Of a stretch of DNA of 64,000 nt, positions 1-9,208 are shown piece by piece. The number at the start of each line of letters is the position of its first letter. Position 1 is the first letter of the stretch. The translations under genes and the position numbers were made by a program. The notes below the pieces were generated by a model, which had not been told where the DNA came from, did not search any database, and saw only the letters and a list, made by a program, of their open reading frames with translations. Source of the stretch: Magnetovibrio sp. PR-2 (GTDB lineage Bacteria; Pseudomonadota; Alphaproteobacteria; Rhodospirillales; Magnetovibrionaceae); contig NZ_JBAHUR010000009.1 in NCBI RefSeq assembly GCF_036689815.1, positions 72,718 through 136,717 of the forward strand, in the 5' to 3' direction.

Positions 1-1472
1 ACGAAAGGTTTAAACGCCGAGCCCGGTTGGCGTTTGGCCTGGGTGGCGCGGTTGAATTCGGACATGTCGTGGCTGAACCCGCCCGACATGGCCAAAACGC
101 GCCCGGTGTGCGGATCCAAGGCCACGATGGCCCCTTGGATTTCCGGAATTTGGCGCAGCGCAAAGGTATTGGGCGGATATGCGATGGTCTCTTGCGCGTT
201 GTCTTTGCCTTGGGTGTACGTCAACACAGGCTCGACCGCGATGACGTCGCCGACCTGTAAGACATCGCCAGGCTTGCGCACCACAGGCCCGCGTTTTTCA
301 CCCTTGAGCCACGCGCGGCCCCATTTGAGTTCGCGCAACGGCACGGTGGCTTGGCCGGTTCCTTTGACAAGAATGGTGGCGGCTTCGTCGTCCAACGCTT
401 TGACGACGGCCAGCTTCCATTCGCCTAAGCCCTTGGGCGGTTCCATCTGGTTAATCGTCGCAACAAAGTCCACATCGCCTTCGATGCGGCTGAGCGGCCC
501 ACGCCAACCGTGACGGCGGTCGTAAGCGATCAAGCCGTCGTGCAAGGTCTTTTCGGCGATGGCCTGCAAGCGTGGCTCCAACGTGGTGTGCACGCTCATG
601 CCACCGGTATAAAGCCCGTCTTTGCCGTACTTGTCATAAAGCTCGCGACGGACTTCTTCGGCGAAATAAGGGGCATTGAAGTATTCGGTTTCGGCGCGGT
701 TCACCACGTCCAGAGGCTGGCGCTTGGCGCGGCTGGCTTCGGCGGCGGTGATGTAGCCGTCTTCGGTCATGCGACCGATTACCCAGTTGCGGCGGATAAT
801 GGCGGCGTCGCGCTTGCGCACCGGGTGGTAGTTGGTCGGCGCTTTCAACAGCGCGGCCAAATAGGCAGACTCCGCAATGGTCAGTTCGTCCAAAGACTTA
901 TTGAAGTAATTCAGCGCCGCAGCGGCGATACCGTAGCCCCGGCCCAAATAGACTTCGTTGAGATACAATTCCAAAATCCGGTCTTTGGTGAACGCGCGCT
1001 CAATCCGAAACGCCAAGATGGCTTCTTTGATTTTGCGTTCATACGACACTTCGTTAGTGAGCAAGAAGTTTTTGGCGACCTGTTGCGTGATGGTACTGGC
1101 GCCGACAGGACGACGGCCAGAGCCATAGTTTTTGATGTTGGTCAAAACCGCACGCGTGAGACCCAACGGGTCGATACCGGGATGTTCGTAAAAGTGTTTG
1201 TCTTCCGCCGCCAAGACCGCATGGATCACGCGGCGCGGCATGGCGCGTACAGGCACGAACACGCGCTTTTCTGTGGCGTATTCGGCCAACAAACGCCCAT
1301 CGCCCGCATGCACGCGGGTCATCACCGGCGGCTCATAGTGCGCCAGTTGTTTGTAATCGGGCAGGCCCTGGCCGAAATGCCAAAAAACATAGACACCGGC
1401 CCCGGCAGCGGCAAAGCCACCGAACAGGACCAATCCCAACAAGACCAAAATGATTTTCAATAAACGCTTCAT
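1..1472 (-). CDS. mrcA: penicillin-binding protein 1A (bifunctional transglycosylase/transpeptidase), 3' end outside window
   Basis: Class A penicillin-binding protein that polymerises and cross-links peptidoglycan in the periplasm. The 490 codons seen begin MKRLLKIILVL, with one N-terminal membrane helix at about residues 5-27. The GT51 glycosyltransferase domain follows, with EDKHFYEH (catalytic Glu90), GASTITQQVAKN, the RKIKEA motif and KDRILELYLNEVYLG. The transpeptidase domain begins afterwards, and the active-site SxxK motif (Ser485-Ala-Phe-Lys488 in RQPGSAFKPF) lies at the very window edge. The frame is open to base 1, so the remaining C-terminal part lies outside. It follows the amidase gene by 91 bases on the same strand, so the two cell-wall genes are probably one operon. 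Motif order makes the family call firm; the 1A rather than 1B/1C assignment rests on the overall pattern. Confidence 0.93.
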   Translation of the reverse strand, partial: MKRLLKIILVLLGLVLFGGFAAAGAGVYVFWHFGQGLPDYKQLAHYEPPVMTRVHAGDGRLLAEYATEKRVFVPVRAMPRRVIHAVLAAEDKHFYEHPGIDPLGLTRAVLTNIKNYGSGRRPVGASTITQQVAKNFLLTNEVSYERKIKEAILAFRIERAFTKDRILELYLNEVYLGRGYGIAAAALNYFNKSLDELTIAESAYLAALLKAPTNYHPVRKRDAAIIRRNWVIGRMTEDGYITAAEASRAKRQPLDVVNRAETEYFNAPYFAEEVRRELYDKYGKDGLYTGGMSVHTTLEPRLQAIAEKTLHDGLIAYDRRHGWRGPLSRIEGDVDFVATINQMEPPKGLGEWKLAVVKALDDEAATILVKGTGQATVPLRELKWGRAWLKGEKRGPVVRKPGDVLQVGDVIAVEPVLTYTQGKDNAQETIAYPPNTFALRQIPEIQGAIVALDPHTGRVLAMSGGFSHDMSEFNRATQAKRQPGSAFKPF

Positions 1473-1563
1473 AGGACTACAAGCTACGCAATTCCAGGCG
1501 CGACCTCAATAGCCGCCAATTGTGTCTCATATATGACAGTATATTAGAGCCTTAGGTGAAAAT

Positions 1564-2919
1564 TTAGTGGATGCGCGCTTCCTGCGTGCCTTTGAAATGC
1601 TTGTCGATGCCGCGCACAATGGCTTCGGCCATCTTTTGGCGGTACGTCTTGCTTTTCAAATTGCGCTCGTCTTGGCGGTTCGACAAGAAGCCCATTTCTA
1701 TAAGGATAGACGGCATGTCCGGAGCCTTGAGCACGGCAAACCCGGCAAACCGGTGCGTGTTGCGCAAAAGCTTGACCTCGGAGCGCATGGACGTGACCAA
1801 CGATTGGGCGAAACGCGCCGATTGGTTCATGGTTTCGCGCTGGGCCAAGTCCAATAAGATATTGGTGACGTCTTTGCTTTCAGTCGACAGATCAATACCC
1901 GCGATCAAATCGGCTTTGTTTTCCTTGGCAGCCAGTTTCGCGGCCTCTTTATCCGAGGCACGCTCAGACAAGGTATAAACCGACATCCCGCGCGTGCGTT
2001 TGTTTTTCACCGCATCGGCATGGATAGAAATGAACAAATCCGCCTTTGCCCGGCGTGCAATGCGGACCCGATCGCGCAAACGCAGGAAAATATCGCGCGT
2101 CCGCGTCAGCTTGGCGTCAAAACGCCCCGTTGCGTTTAATGTGCGCGCCAACTGTTTGGCCATGGCCAAGGTGATGTGCTTTTCATAGGTCTTCGCCGTG
2201 CCGATAGTACCCGGGTCCACACCGCCGTGACCGGCGTCAATCACGATAACACGCTTGCCCGGCGCTGATGGACGGCGCGGCGGCAACGACGGGTTGGTGC
2301 TTTGCGGCGGTGCGGGAACGGCCGCAGGGGTGGCTTTCACCTCCGGAGCCTTCGGCGGGCTCACTTTTGCGACCAATTCGTCCAAGCTTTTGCGGGCTTT
2401 GGCGCGTTGAGCAGCTAAACGTTCCAGAAATTGCGTTTCCGAAGTCGGAGCCAAATCCATCACCAAGCGCCAGTTTTTGTTGGCACCGGGTTTCAGCACG
2501 AAGCTCTGTTGAACATTGACCGGACCTTTGACGTCCAACACCATGCGCGACGTGCCCGGTGTGAACAGGCCATAGCGCATGCGGCTCAAGACACCCTTGT
2601 TTTCGGGAACCGTCTTGTTGCCCAACTGCCAGTCAACTTCTGGTAGGTTGAGAACCACACGGTAGGGATCGGGCAGTGTGAAGACTTCAAACTTCACCTC
2701 GCGGCTCAAATCCAAAACGATCCGGGTTTGCTTGGCGTGCTGGCCGACGCGCACATCGGACACCACGGTTTGGGCCTTGTTCGGCGCGTCGAGCGCAGAG
2801 GCGGACAAACCCGCCACAGCCAACACGCAGCCCACCAATACCCCGCCCCAAATCTTCAGAACTGAGTGTCGAGTGGTCGAGCGTGTCAATTTACGCGAAA
2901 AAAAGGCCATAAAGGTCAA
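1564..2919 (-). CDS. amiC: N-acetylmuramoyl-L-alanine amidase with AMIN domain
   Basis: Periplasmic zinc amidase that removes stem peptides from peptidoglycan, as in septal splitting. After a signal peptide (hydrophobic run GGVLVGCVLAVAGLSASALA-like) comes an AMIN domain (about residues 50-150), a Pro/Ala linker, then an Amidase_3 domain. The domain shows IDAGHGGVDPG (zinc His), YEKHITLAMAK (zinc Glu), FISIHADA (zinc His) and ILIEMGFLSN (catalytic Glu). The start is uncertain: a TTG at 2919 has AGGAG six bases upstream; in-frame ATGs at 2910 and 2952 have poor ribosome sites. It lies upstream of the PBP1A gene and divergently from rne. Confidence 0.92.
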   Translation of the reverse strand: MTFMAFFSRKLTRSTTRHSVLKIWGGVLVGCVLAVAGLSASALDAPNKAQTVVSDVRVGQHAKQTRIVLDLSREVKFEVFTLPDPYRVVLNLPEVDWQLGNKTVPENKGVLSRMRYGLFTPGTSRMVLDVKGPVNVQQSFVLKPGANKNWRLVMDLAPTSETQFLERLAAQRAKARKSLDELVAKVSPPKAPEVKATPAAVPAPPQSTNPSLPPRRPSAPGKRVIVIDAGHGGVDPGTIGTAKTYEKHITLAMAKQLARTLNATGRFDAKLTRTRDIFLRLRDRVRIARRAKADLFISIHADAVKNKRTRGMSVYTLSERASDKEAAKLAAKENKADLIAGIDLSTESKDVTNILLDLAQRETMNQSARFAQSLVTSMRSEVKLLRNTHRFAGFAVLKAPDMPSILIEMGFLSNRQDERNLKSKTYRQKMAEAIVRGIDKHFKGTQEARIH

Positions 2920-3001
2920 GCCCGGCTCCTGGTGGTCATGCGGCACAATCATCGGACATTTTAACGATTAAACACCCTTTGCGCCTTAAAAACATGCATC
3001 G

Positions 3002-3060
3002 CGCCCTGCGAACAATCCAAGATTGTTCAGGGCGTCAAAACAGATAGATCATTTATCTGA
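3002..3060. other. two hairpins in the amiC-rne intergenic region
   Basis: CGCCCTG at 3002-3008 pairs with CAGGGCG at 3028-3034, and AACAATC pairs with GATTGTT inside it. This gives a 14-bp stem with a 2-base bulge and a 3-base loop. A second, shorter dyad, CAGATA-N7-TATCTG, follows at about 3041-3059. Neither has a T-run on either strand, so they are not simple terminators. They lie between two divergent genes and may be operators or parts of 5' leaders. Confidence 0.5.
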
Positions 3061-3181
3061 TTGTGAAATCAATTTACTACCGTTATCTTAACCTCAGCCA
3101 ATAATCTGAGGGGAGAGTCTCGATTTTTTATCGAATCCCTGAACCTATTGGTTTTAAACAAGTTTTCTGCAGGCGCGGAAA

Positions 3182-3290
3182 GCGGATGGCGGTGAACACA
3201 GCCTTAGGCGTAGCTGGCACAAACGGATAAATCCGTTCAGTTGGTGAAACCCACTCAAGAATTTGCTGTTTCACCGCCGTGTGGTTCCGC
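3182..3290 (+). promoter_or_regulatory. structured 5' leader of rne
   Basis: The 588 bases before rne contain no credible gene but have strong potential RNA structure. GGCGGTGAA (3188-3196) pairs perfectly with TTCACCGCC (3270-3278), extended inward by ACAG/CTGT across a 1-base bulge and outward by GCGGA/TCCGC (3182-3186 with 3286-3290). Inside is a small hairpin ACGGA-TAAA-TCCGT at about 3223-3237. RNase E genes in other bacteria autoregulate through a long 5' UTR cleaved by RNase E, so a similar role here is inferred. No match to a named RNA family can be claimed. Confidence 0.5.
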
Positions 3291-3540
3291 CATGTAAGCC
3301 CAGGGCTAAGCCCGGCATTGGTTAAAGGAATACCCCCGCAAAACCGCGCTTGCGTATTGAGTGAAGGTTTCAACCCTATGCTTGCCAAAAGCGCGCAAGC
3401 CGCACTGACAATTGTAACCGATGTCCTGGGGACAACGGCCAATTTTGTGCGCGCGCACGGCAGCTACAAGAACTGTGTATCCCCGACCCCGTTTGCCTTG
3501 ACAGACGCCGATCCCGGATGCGCACGGAGTTCCCAATTCC

Positions 3541-6240
3541 ATGACCAAACGCATGCTAATCGATGCGGCCCACCCGGAAGAAACGCGGGTCGCACTCGTT
3601 GATGGACATCAACTTGAAGATTTCGACGTCGAAGTTTCGTCCCGCCGCCAACTTAAAGGCAACATCTACCTCGCCAAAGTCGTCCGTGTGGAGCCCTCGC
3701 TTCAAGCGGCTTTTGTAGACTATGGCGGAAACCGTCACGGTTTCTTGGCGTTTAGCGAAATCCACCCCGATTATTACCAAATCCCGGTCGAAGACCGCTC
3801 TGGCGAAGAGCTCGAAGACGAGGCAAACATCATTGATGTCGAGCCCGAAGAGGTCGTCGTCGAAGCTGAGGCCTCTGAAGACGTTACAGAAGAAACGTCT
3901 GAAGACGCTGGTGAAGATAGCACCGACGACGAAGAAAAACCCGACGGCGAAATCGCTGCCGACATTGCTCCTGAACCGTTTGTCCCCGAAGACGCCCCTG
4001 AAGAAGAGGCTGCTGAAGACGCTGCAAGCGAAGAAGAAGCTCCGGCTGAAGAAGCATCGGCTGAAGACGCTGCAGCTGAGGCCTCTGAAGAGGCTCCGGC
4101 GGAACAAGCCCGCGAAGACGCTCCCCAAGACGCTGAAGACGAAGACGTCGAAACCGTCGGCGGTGATGAAAGCGACGAGGTCGAAGAGACCAAAACCCGC
4201 CGCCACAACCACAAAAACTACAAAATCCAAGAAGTCATCAAGCGCCGTCAGGTCTTGTTGGTCCAAGTCGTCAAGGAAGAGCGCGGCAACAAGGGTGCAG
4301 CGCTCACCACCTATATTTCCTTGGCGGGCCGCTATTGCGTGCTGATGCCGAACACGTCTCGCGGTGGCGGGATTTCGCGCAAAATCACCAACTCGGCCGA
4401 CCGCAAATCCTTGAAAGCCATTTTGTCGAGCTTGGACATTCCGCCGGGCATGGCCGTCATTCTGCGCACCGCAGGGATTGGCCGGACCAAGGCTGAAATC
4501 AAGCGCGATTTTGAATACCTGATCCGTTTGTGGAAGAACGTGCGCGATTTGACGCTGCAATCCACGGCGCCGACCCTGGTCCATGAAGAAGGCGATATTG
4601 TGCGCCGATCGATCCGCGATCTATACACCCGCGACATTGACGACATTCAAGTCGAAGGCGAAGGCGCATACAAAGCCGCCAAAGAATTCATGAAGCTGTT
4701 AATCCCCAGCCACGCGCGCAAGGTCAAACAGTACAAAGATGTTTCCGCACCGCTGTTTCGCAGCGCCGGTGTCGAAAACCAACTCGATGCCATCCACAAC
4801 CCGGTGGTGAACCTGCCGTCCGGCGGTTACTTGGTGATCAACCCGACCGAAGCTTTGGTGTCCATCGACGTCAACTCCGGCCGCTCCACCAAAGAACGCA
4901 ACATCGAAGAAACCGCGGTGAAAACCAACTTGGAAGCTGCCGACGAAGTGGCGCGCCAGTTGCGCCTGCGCGACTTGGCCGGCTTGGTGGTCATCGATTT
5001 CATCGACATGGACATCAACCGCAACAATTCGCAAGTTGAGCGGCGCATGAAAGAAGCGCTGAAGCATGACCGTGCGCGCATCCAAGTGGGCCGCATCAGC
5101 CCGTTTGGCTTGTTGGAAATGTCGCGCCAGCGCCTGCGTCCGAGCTTGATCGAAACCTCTTCCGAGCCCTGCCCGCATTGTGGCGGCACCGGCATTCGCC
5201 GCTCCACCGAAAGCACCGCTTTGGTGGTTTTGCGCGCCATTGACGAAGAAGGTGCGAACCGCCGCGCGTCCGAACTGACCGTTCACGTGCCGACGTCGGT
5301 TGCGCTCTATATCTTGAACCACAAACGCGACGCCTTGGCCGAATTGGAAGCCAAGTACGACATGCGTGTAATCATGGCCAGCGATGATTCGCTCATCCCG
5401 CCGGACCTGCGCTTGGAACGCACCAAAAATCTCGGCGGAGAAACCATTTCCGAAATGGTTGCCACCGTACGTCCCGAAGGCAACGAAGACAGCACCCGTC
5501 GCCGCCGTCGCCGTCGCCGGGGCCGCAAACGCGGTGACGAGGGTGAAAACACCGAAATGCAAGACACCGTCGAAACCAAAGACAACACGAACGGTGATGA
5601 AGACGGTGAAGACGGCAAAGGCCGCCGCCGCCGTCGCTCGCGCCGGGGTGGACGCCGTCGCCGTCGCACTGGTGAAGGCGCAGAAGAGGCCACGGAAAAC
5701 TTAGAATCCGGCGAGTCTGAAGAAAGCGAAGCCGCGTCCGAAGACGGTGAAACGCGTGAGGGTGAAGAAAAACCCAAACGCCGCCGCCGCTCACGCCGCC
5801 GCAAACCCGCTGACGCCGAAGACGGTGCAGAAACCAAAGAAGCCTCCAGCGAAGACGCTGAAGGTGAAGACGGCGAAGAAAAGCCCAAACGTCGTCGCCG
5901 TTCGCGCCGTCGCCCCAAATCGTCCGACACCGGCGATGAAGCCAAAGCGGCAGAGGCCGCCGAAAGCTCTGAAAGCTCTGAAGACACGTCTGGCGCTGAT
6001 GAAGGCGAAGAAAAGCCCAAACGCCGCCGCACCCGTTCGCGTCGCAAAAAAGCCGACGAGGGTACGGAGGAAGCCCCGAAAGAAGCGGCAGCTGAGGCGG
6101 CTGCTGAACCCAAGGTGGAAACGCCTAAGGTTGAGGCTCCGGCTGAAGAGCCCAAAGCCCCCGTGACAGGTGTTGAAACCGTCGTCGTGGGTGAAGTGGA
6201 AGACAAACCCAAACGCAAGGGCTGGTGGAACTTAGGCTAA
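3541..6240 (+). CDS. rne: ribonuclease E
   Basis: Essential endoribonuclease that starts mRNA decay and processes rRNA/tRNA precursors, usually as the degradosome scaffold. It is 899 residues. The start MTKRMLIDAAHPEETRV is typical of alphaproteobacterial RNase E. The S1 domain is split: its first half (residues about 35-80) is followed by a very acidic Glu/Asp/Ala-rich insertion (about 88-220), and the fold resumes at NYKIQEVIKRRQ. The catalytic acidic residues lie in VSIDVNSGRS (about 440-449) and VIDFIDMDINR (about 483-493). The Zn-link CPHCGG is at about 543-548. The tail (about 640-899) alternates Arg-rich and acidic blocks and ends KRKGWWNLG, as expected of an RNA- and partner-binding region. 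Confidence 0.97.
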   Translation: MTKRMLIDAAHPEETRVALVDGHQLEDFDVEVSSRRQLKGNIYLAKVVRVEPSLQAAFVDYGGNRHGFLAFSEIHPDYYQIPVEDRSGEELEDEANIIDVEPEEVVVEAEASEDVTEETSEDAGEDSTDDEEKPDGEIAADIAPEPFVPEDAPEEEAAEDAASEEEAPAEEASAEDAAAEASEEAPAEQAREDAPQDAEDEDVETVGGDESDEVEETKTRRHNHKNYKIQEVIKRRQVLLVQVVKEERGNKGAALTTYISLAGRYCVLMPNTSRGGGISRKITNSADRKSLKAILSSLDIPPGMAVILRTAGIGRTKAEIKRDFEYLIRLWKNVRDLTLQSTAPTLVHEEGDIVRRSIRDLYTRDIDDIQVEGEGAYKAAKEFMKLLIPSHARKVKQYKDVSAPLFRSAGVENQLDAIHNPVVNLPSGGYLVINPTEALVSIDVNSGRSTKERNIEETAVKTNLEAADEVARQLRLRDLAGLVVIDFIDMDINRNNSQVERRMKEALKHDRARIQVGRISPFGLLEMSRQRLRPSLIETSSEPCPHCGGTGIRRSTESTALVVLRAIDEEGANRRASELTVHVPTSVALYILNHKRDALAELEAKYDMRVIMASDDSLIPPDLRLERTKNLGGETISEMVATVRPEGNEDSTRRRRRRRRGRKRGDEGENTEMQDTVETKDNTNGDEDGEDGKGRRRRRSRRGGRRRRRTGEGAEEATENLESGESEESEAASEDGETREGEEKPKRRRRSRRRKPADAEDGAETKEASSEDAEGEDGEEKPKRRRRSRRRPKSSDTGDEAKAAEAAESSESSEDTSGADEGEEKPKRRRTRSRRKKADEGTEEAPKEAAAEAAAEPKVETPKVEAPAEEPKAPVTGVETVVVGEVEDKPKRKGWWNLG

Positions 6241-6263
6241 CAGCCACTGCACTTTAATTACTG

Positions 6264-6302
6264 AAACGGGGGCCAACGCGTTGTGCGTCGGCCCCCGTTT
6301 TG
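6264..6302 (+). terminator. rho-independent terminator of rne
   Basis: AAACGGGGGCC (6264-6274) pairs with GGCCCCCGTTT (6290-6300), followed by a short T-rich stretch. It lies 24 bases after the rne stop codon. An in-frame TTG upstream of the next gene falls within it, which argues against that TTG as a start. Confidence 0.88.
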
Positions 6303-6347
6303 TCTAAGCTGTCTTCCGCCGCGTTTCGAAAGAGGGATTTGAAGCCC

Positions 6348-8549
6348 ATGGGTGTTACCACAACCAAAACCACGCCACATAAAAAGCTCCGCATTGGTGG
6401 CGCAATTGCCCTTGCTCTTGTGGGACTCGTTGTCCTCACATTGATGATTGCCGCGCCCATCACGGCCAAGCTTGCAGGTGATGAATTGAAGGCCATGGGC
6501 TTTCAGCCGAAGGGGTTAGAGACCTTGGAGGTGGATTGGTGGAACCAACATGTTCGCCTGGGCCCCGTGTCTCTGGCACGCGAAAACGAACCGCCTCTCG
6601 GCATGGAACGGCTGGTGTTGCACTACGACCTGGGCGCCTTGTGGGACCGGCGCATCTTGGTCCACCGCATCGAAATCGAAGGCATTGAGCTCAGCGTTGT
6701 CCGTGAGGCAAACGGCGCCATCCGGCTCAACGACGTAGTTTTACCGATGGCCGCCAAAACGCCAACACCAGTACCTGAGCCAACGCAGTCCAAGCCTTGG
6801 CTTCCCGGCCTCAATCAATTGACACTCGCCAACAGCCGCATCGACTTTGTTGATGAAGCCGCAGGTGTGAACGCTTCTGTCCAATTGGAACAGGTGAGCT
6901 TAGAGAACTTTTTCGGCTGGCAACCGGACCAATCCGGGCGCTATGACATTGCCGCGAACATTAACGACATGGATTTAAAGGTCAGTGGCACGGCAAAACC
7001 GTTCGCAAGCGCGTTGGCGGCAAATAGCAAGGGCCGTTTGTCCGGAATTTCCCTCAAGCGGCTCGCATCCCTGGTGAAACTGCCCGAATTCGGCCCCCTG
7101 GAAGCAGGCGGCGCATTGGTCTGGGAACTGCAGCTGGATTTAGACGCGGACATGGCTGTGCGCGTTCAAAGTGACGTGCGCTTAGAAGGGGTTGAGGCGA
7201 ACGTCGGCGACGGCGGAGCTGTCGCAAAAATCAGTGCCCTGGCGCTTGAGAACGTGAACGTAGCCCTTGACGACAAAAATGGGTTGGATGTGCAGATCGC
7301 GCGCATCGGCGGTGAAGGCTTAGAGCTGAACGTCACCGAAAAGATTGCAACGCTTGAAATGCCCCAATCCGCACAAGAGCCGGCCTCGCAACAAGACGAA
7401 GAGGCCAAACCCTTCCGTTTCCGTGTTGACCGTGTCGAGTTGGACAACGCTAGCCAGATCACCTATGGCGATGGATCCCTAACCCCACCGTTCAAAGTTC
7501 AGTTTGATTTTGAAACCTTGTCCATTGAAAACATCGCCAGCGACAATCCCGACCAGCCCACCACGGTCGCGCTGCAGGGAAAAATCAACCAGTTCGCCCC
7601 TGTGGCCGTTACTGGCTGGGTCAAACCCTTAGCCGAACAACTGTCATTTGACGTCAACAGTTCGCTAAAAACGTTGGAGCTGCCCGCGTTTTCATCCTTT
7701 GCGGCCAAATCCGTCGGCATGCACTTAGACGGCGGGCGCTTGGCCGTTGACGGAGCGGGCAAAGTCGTCGGCGGGCAACTTGATGCCAAAGTGGATATCG
7801 GTCTGGACAAGCTCACCTTCACGCCCTTGTCCGATGAGGATCGCCAGAAATTATCCGACACCGTCGGCATGCCCGTAGAGACCGTCATCGGTCTGTTGGA
7901 AGACGGCGATGGGCATATCGGCATCACCCTGCCCGTCACGGGGGACATGGACAAACCGGAATTTGATCTCAGCAACGCCATCAACCAAGCGGTGGGCGGC
8001 GCCGTGAAGGCTGCCGCAGGTGGAATCTTCAAGGTTTTGTTCCCACCGGCGGCTCTGATCTCGCTCATTGCCGAAGCGGAAGACGGCAGCGTCAACTTTA
8101 AGCCCGCAGTCTTCCCTGCCGGACAAGACACTTTGGCCGCAGCCACCAAAACCCACGCCGATCAGTTGGCCTTGGTGCTGAAAGAGCGTCCCAAGCTGGG
8201 CATTCGCATGTGCGGTCGCACGACCGGTGCCGACCAAGCGGCCCTCACCGCTCAAGCTTACGCTGACGCCTTGGCTCAAAAAGTCGAACAGGCGGCCAAG
8301 GCTGATCCACAAGCAACGACGCCTCAAACGCCCCCTGTTGAACACAAACCGCAGTTGAGCGCAGACGAAAAACAATCCGTGGACAAACAGGTTCTCGCCA
8401 AGCTTGAAGAAATGGCTGTGAGCCGGGCGCGCATGACCAAACAATACCTCATCGACCAACACGCCATTGACGCCGGTCGTTTGGCGGAATGCCGCAGCTT
8501 CTTTGATGCCAAGGACACACAAGCCCCCCGGGTGGACGTCACGTTCTGA
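6348..8549 (+). CDS. DUF748 / AsmA-like envelope protein
   Basis: A 733-residue protein of the DUF748 family, AsmA-like proteins thought to span the periplasm. The function of this family is poorly known; some relatives are linked to lipid transport or outer-membrane homeostasis. The start is ATG 6348 (MGVTTTKTTPHKK), followed by one N-terminal membrane helix (IGGAIALALVGLVVLTLMIAA). The rest is beta-rich repeats including VHRIEIEGIELSVVREANG and a typical DUF748 stretch around LDKLTFTPLSDEDRQKL and GITLPVTGDMDKPEFDLS. The C-terminal 150 residues resemble the DUF748 tail, where LGIRMCGRTTGADQAAL precedes a helical part. It stands alone between the rne terminator and ubiT. Confidence 0.8.
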   Translation: MGVTTTKTTPHKKLRIGGAIALALVGLVVLTLMIAAPITAKLAGDELKAMGFQPKGLETLEVDWWNQHVRLGPVSLARENEPPLGMERLVLHYDLGALWDRRILVHRIEIEGIELSVVREANGAIRLNDVVLPMAAKTPTPVPEPTQSKPWLPGLNQLTLANSRIDFVDEAAGVNASVQLEQVSLENFFGWQPDQSGRYDIAANINDMDLKVSGTAKPFASALAANSKGRLSGISLKRLASLVKLPEFGPLEAGGALVWELQLDLDADMAVRVQSDVRLEGVEANVGDGGAVAKISALALENVNVALDDKNGLDVQIARIGGEGLELNVTEKIATLEMPQSAQEPASQQDEEAKPFRFRVDRVELDNASQITYGDGSLTPPFKVQFDFETLSIENIASDNPDQPTTVALQGKINQFAPVAVTGWVKPLAEQLSFDVNSSLKTLELPAFSSFAAKSVGMHLDGGRLAVDGAGKVVGGQLDAKVDIGLDKLTFTPLSDEDRQKLSDTVGMPVETVIGLLEDGDGHIGITLPVTGDMDKPEFDLSNAINQAVGGAVKAAAGGIFKVLFPPAALISLIAEAEDGSVNFKPAVFPAGQDTLAAATKTHADQLALVLKERPKLGIRMCGRTTGADQAALTAQAYADALAQKVEQAAKADPQATTPQTPPVEHKPQLSADEKQSVDKQVLAKLEEMAVSRARMTKQYLIDQHAIDAGRLAECRSFFDAKDTQAPRVDVTF

Positions 8550-8623
8550 TCTGCGCTGAACCGCATTCTTGATCGAATGGTGCTCAATTCAACGTGAATA
8601 GCCCTTTGCCTCACCCGCCCGTT

Positions 8624-8651
8624 ACTACAAGCTACACACTTAATTTGTAGT
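8624..8651. other. small inverted repeat upstream of ubiT
   Basis: ACTACAA (8624-8630) is repeated inverted as TTGTAGT (8645-8651) with a 14-base spacer, 30 bases before the ubiT start. It could be an operator or the start of a leader hairpin. I looked for an FNR dyad (TTGAT-N4-ATCAA), expected for an anaerobic quinone operon, and found only a TTGAT half-site near 8572. Confidence 0.3.
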
Positions 8652-8680
8652 TTATCATCATTCCAAGGTGAAAATACGAG

Positions 8681-9208
8681 ATGTTTGCGCCACCATCATC
8701 TTCCTCTGGGCCCAAGCCTGCGCTGTCGCCAATCCTCATCGGCGGCTTGGTTGCACGCCCCCTGCCCCCGTCCATTTTACAGCCTGCATTAACCGCTGCT
8801 ATGGCGACGTTGAACAGCCGACATCCGGGCTTGTTCGAGCGGCTGTCGGATTTGAAGACCCCAGTTTATCTGATCGATCCGGTCGACTTACCACTGGTTT
8901 TTATCCTCAACGCCAATGCCGACAAGCCCACGTTAACGGCCAAGCGCACGCCGGACGGCACCGATACCGTCGCCACCGTGCGCGGTCCGTTATTGAAGCT
9001 GCTGGAGCTTTTGGAAGGCCGCACAGACGGCGATGCCCTGTTCTTTTCACGCGACTTGGTTATCGAGGGTGACACCGAAGCCGTGGTGGCGTTGCGCAAT
9101 GCCGTGGACGGCACGGAAATCGATTTGTTAAACGAAGTGGCGGGTGGCTTTGGCCCCCTCTCCGCCCCCGTGCGCGGACTGCCGCAGCGCTGGGGGTGGA
9201 TTGCGTGA
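8681..9208 (+). CDS. ubiT: UbiT-like SCP2-domain protein (anaerobic ubiquinone synthesis accessory factor)
   Basis: UbiT is an SCP2-type lipid-binding protein needed, with UbiU and UbiV, for O2-independent ubiquinone synthesis. This 175-residue product has the SCP2 pattern: a hydrophobic N-terminal part (ILIGGLVARPLPPSILQPAL), then TATVRGPLLKLLELL-type helices and the signature DALFFSRDLVIEGDTEAVVALRN, which matches the equivalent E. coli stretch (TLFFQRRLVIEGDTE). The last residues (about LPQRWGWIA) are translated from sequence that in another frame continues ubiU. So the native C-terminus may have been lost at a deletion junction. The gene overlaps the ubiU remnant by 13 bases. Confidence 0.85.
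   Translation: MFAPPSSSSGPKPALSPILIGGLVARPLPPSILQPALTAAMATLNSRHPGLFERLSDLKTPVYLIDPVDLPLVFILNANADKPTLTAKRTPDGTDTVATVRGPLLKLLELLEGRTDGDALFFSRDLVIEGDTEAVVALRNAVDGTEIDLLNEVAGGFGPLSAPVRGLPQRWGWIA

Noticed and set aside
510-1463. 317-codon plus-strand frame opposite the PBP1A gene
   Set aside because: The minus strand carries all GT51 motifs in one frame; the plus frame resembles no family.
3128-3602. Small frames on both strands in the rne leader
   Set aside because: No ribosome sites, no recognisable domains, and the region has strong RNA structure instead.
6300-6347. Upstream TTG start for the DUF748 gene
   Set aside because: The TTG lies inside the rne terminator; the ATG at 6348 directly precedes the membrane helix region.
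8550-8680. FNR site for the ubiTUV operon
   Set aside because: Only a TTGAT half-site was found; the matching ATCAA at the right spacing is missing.
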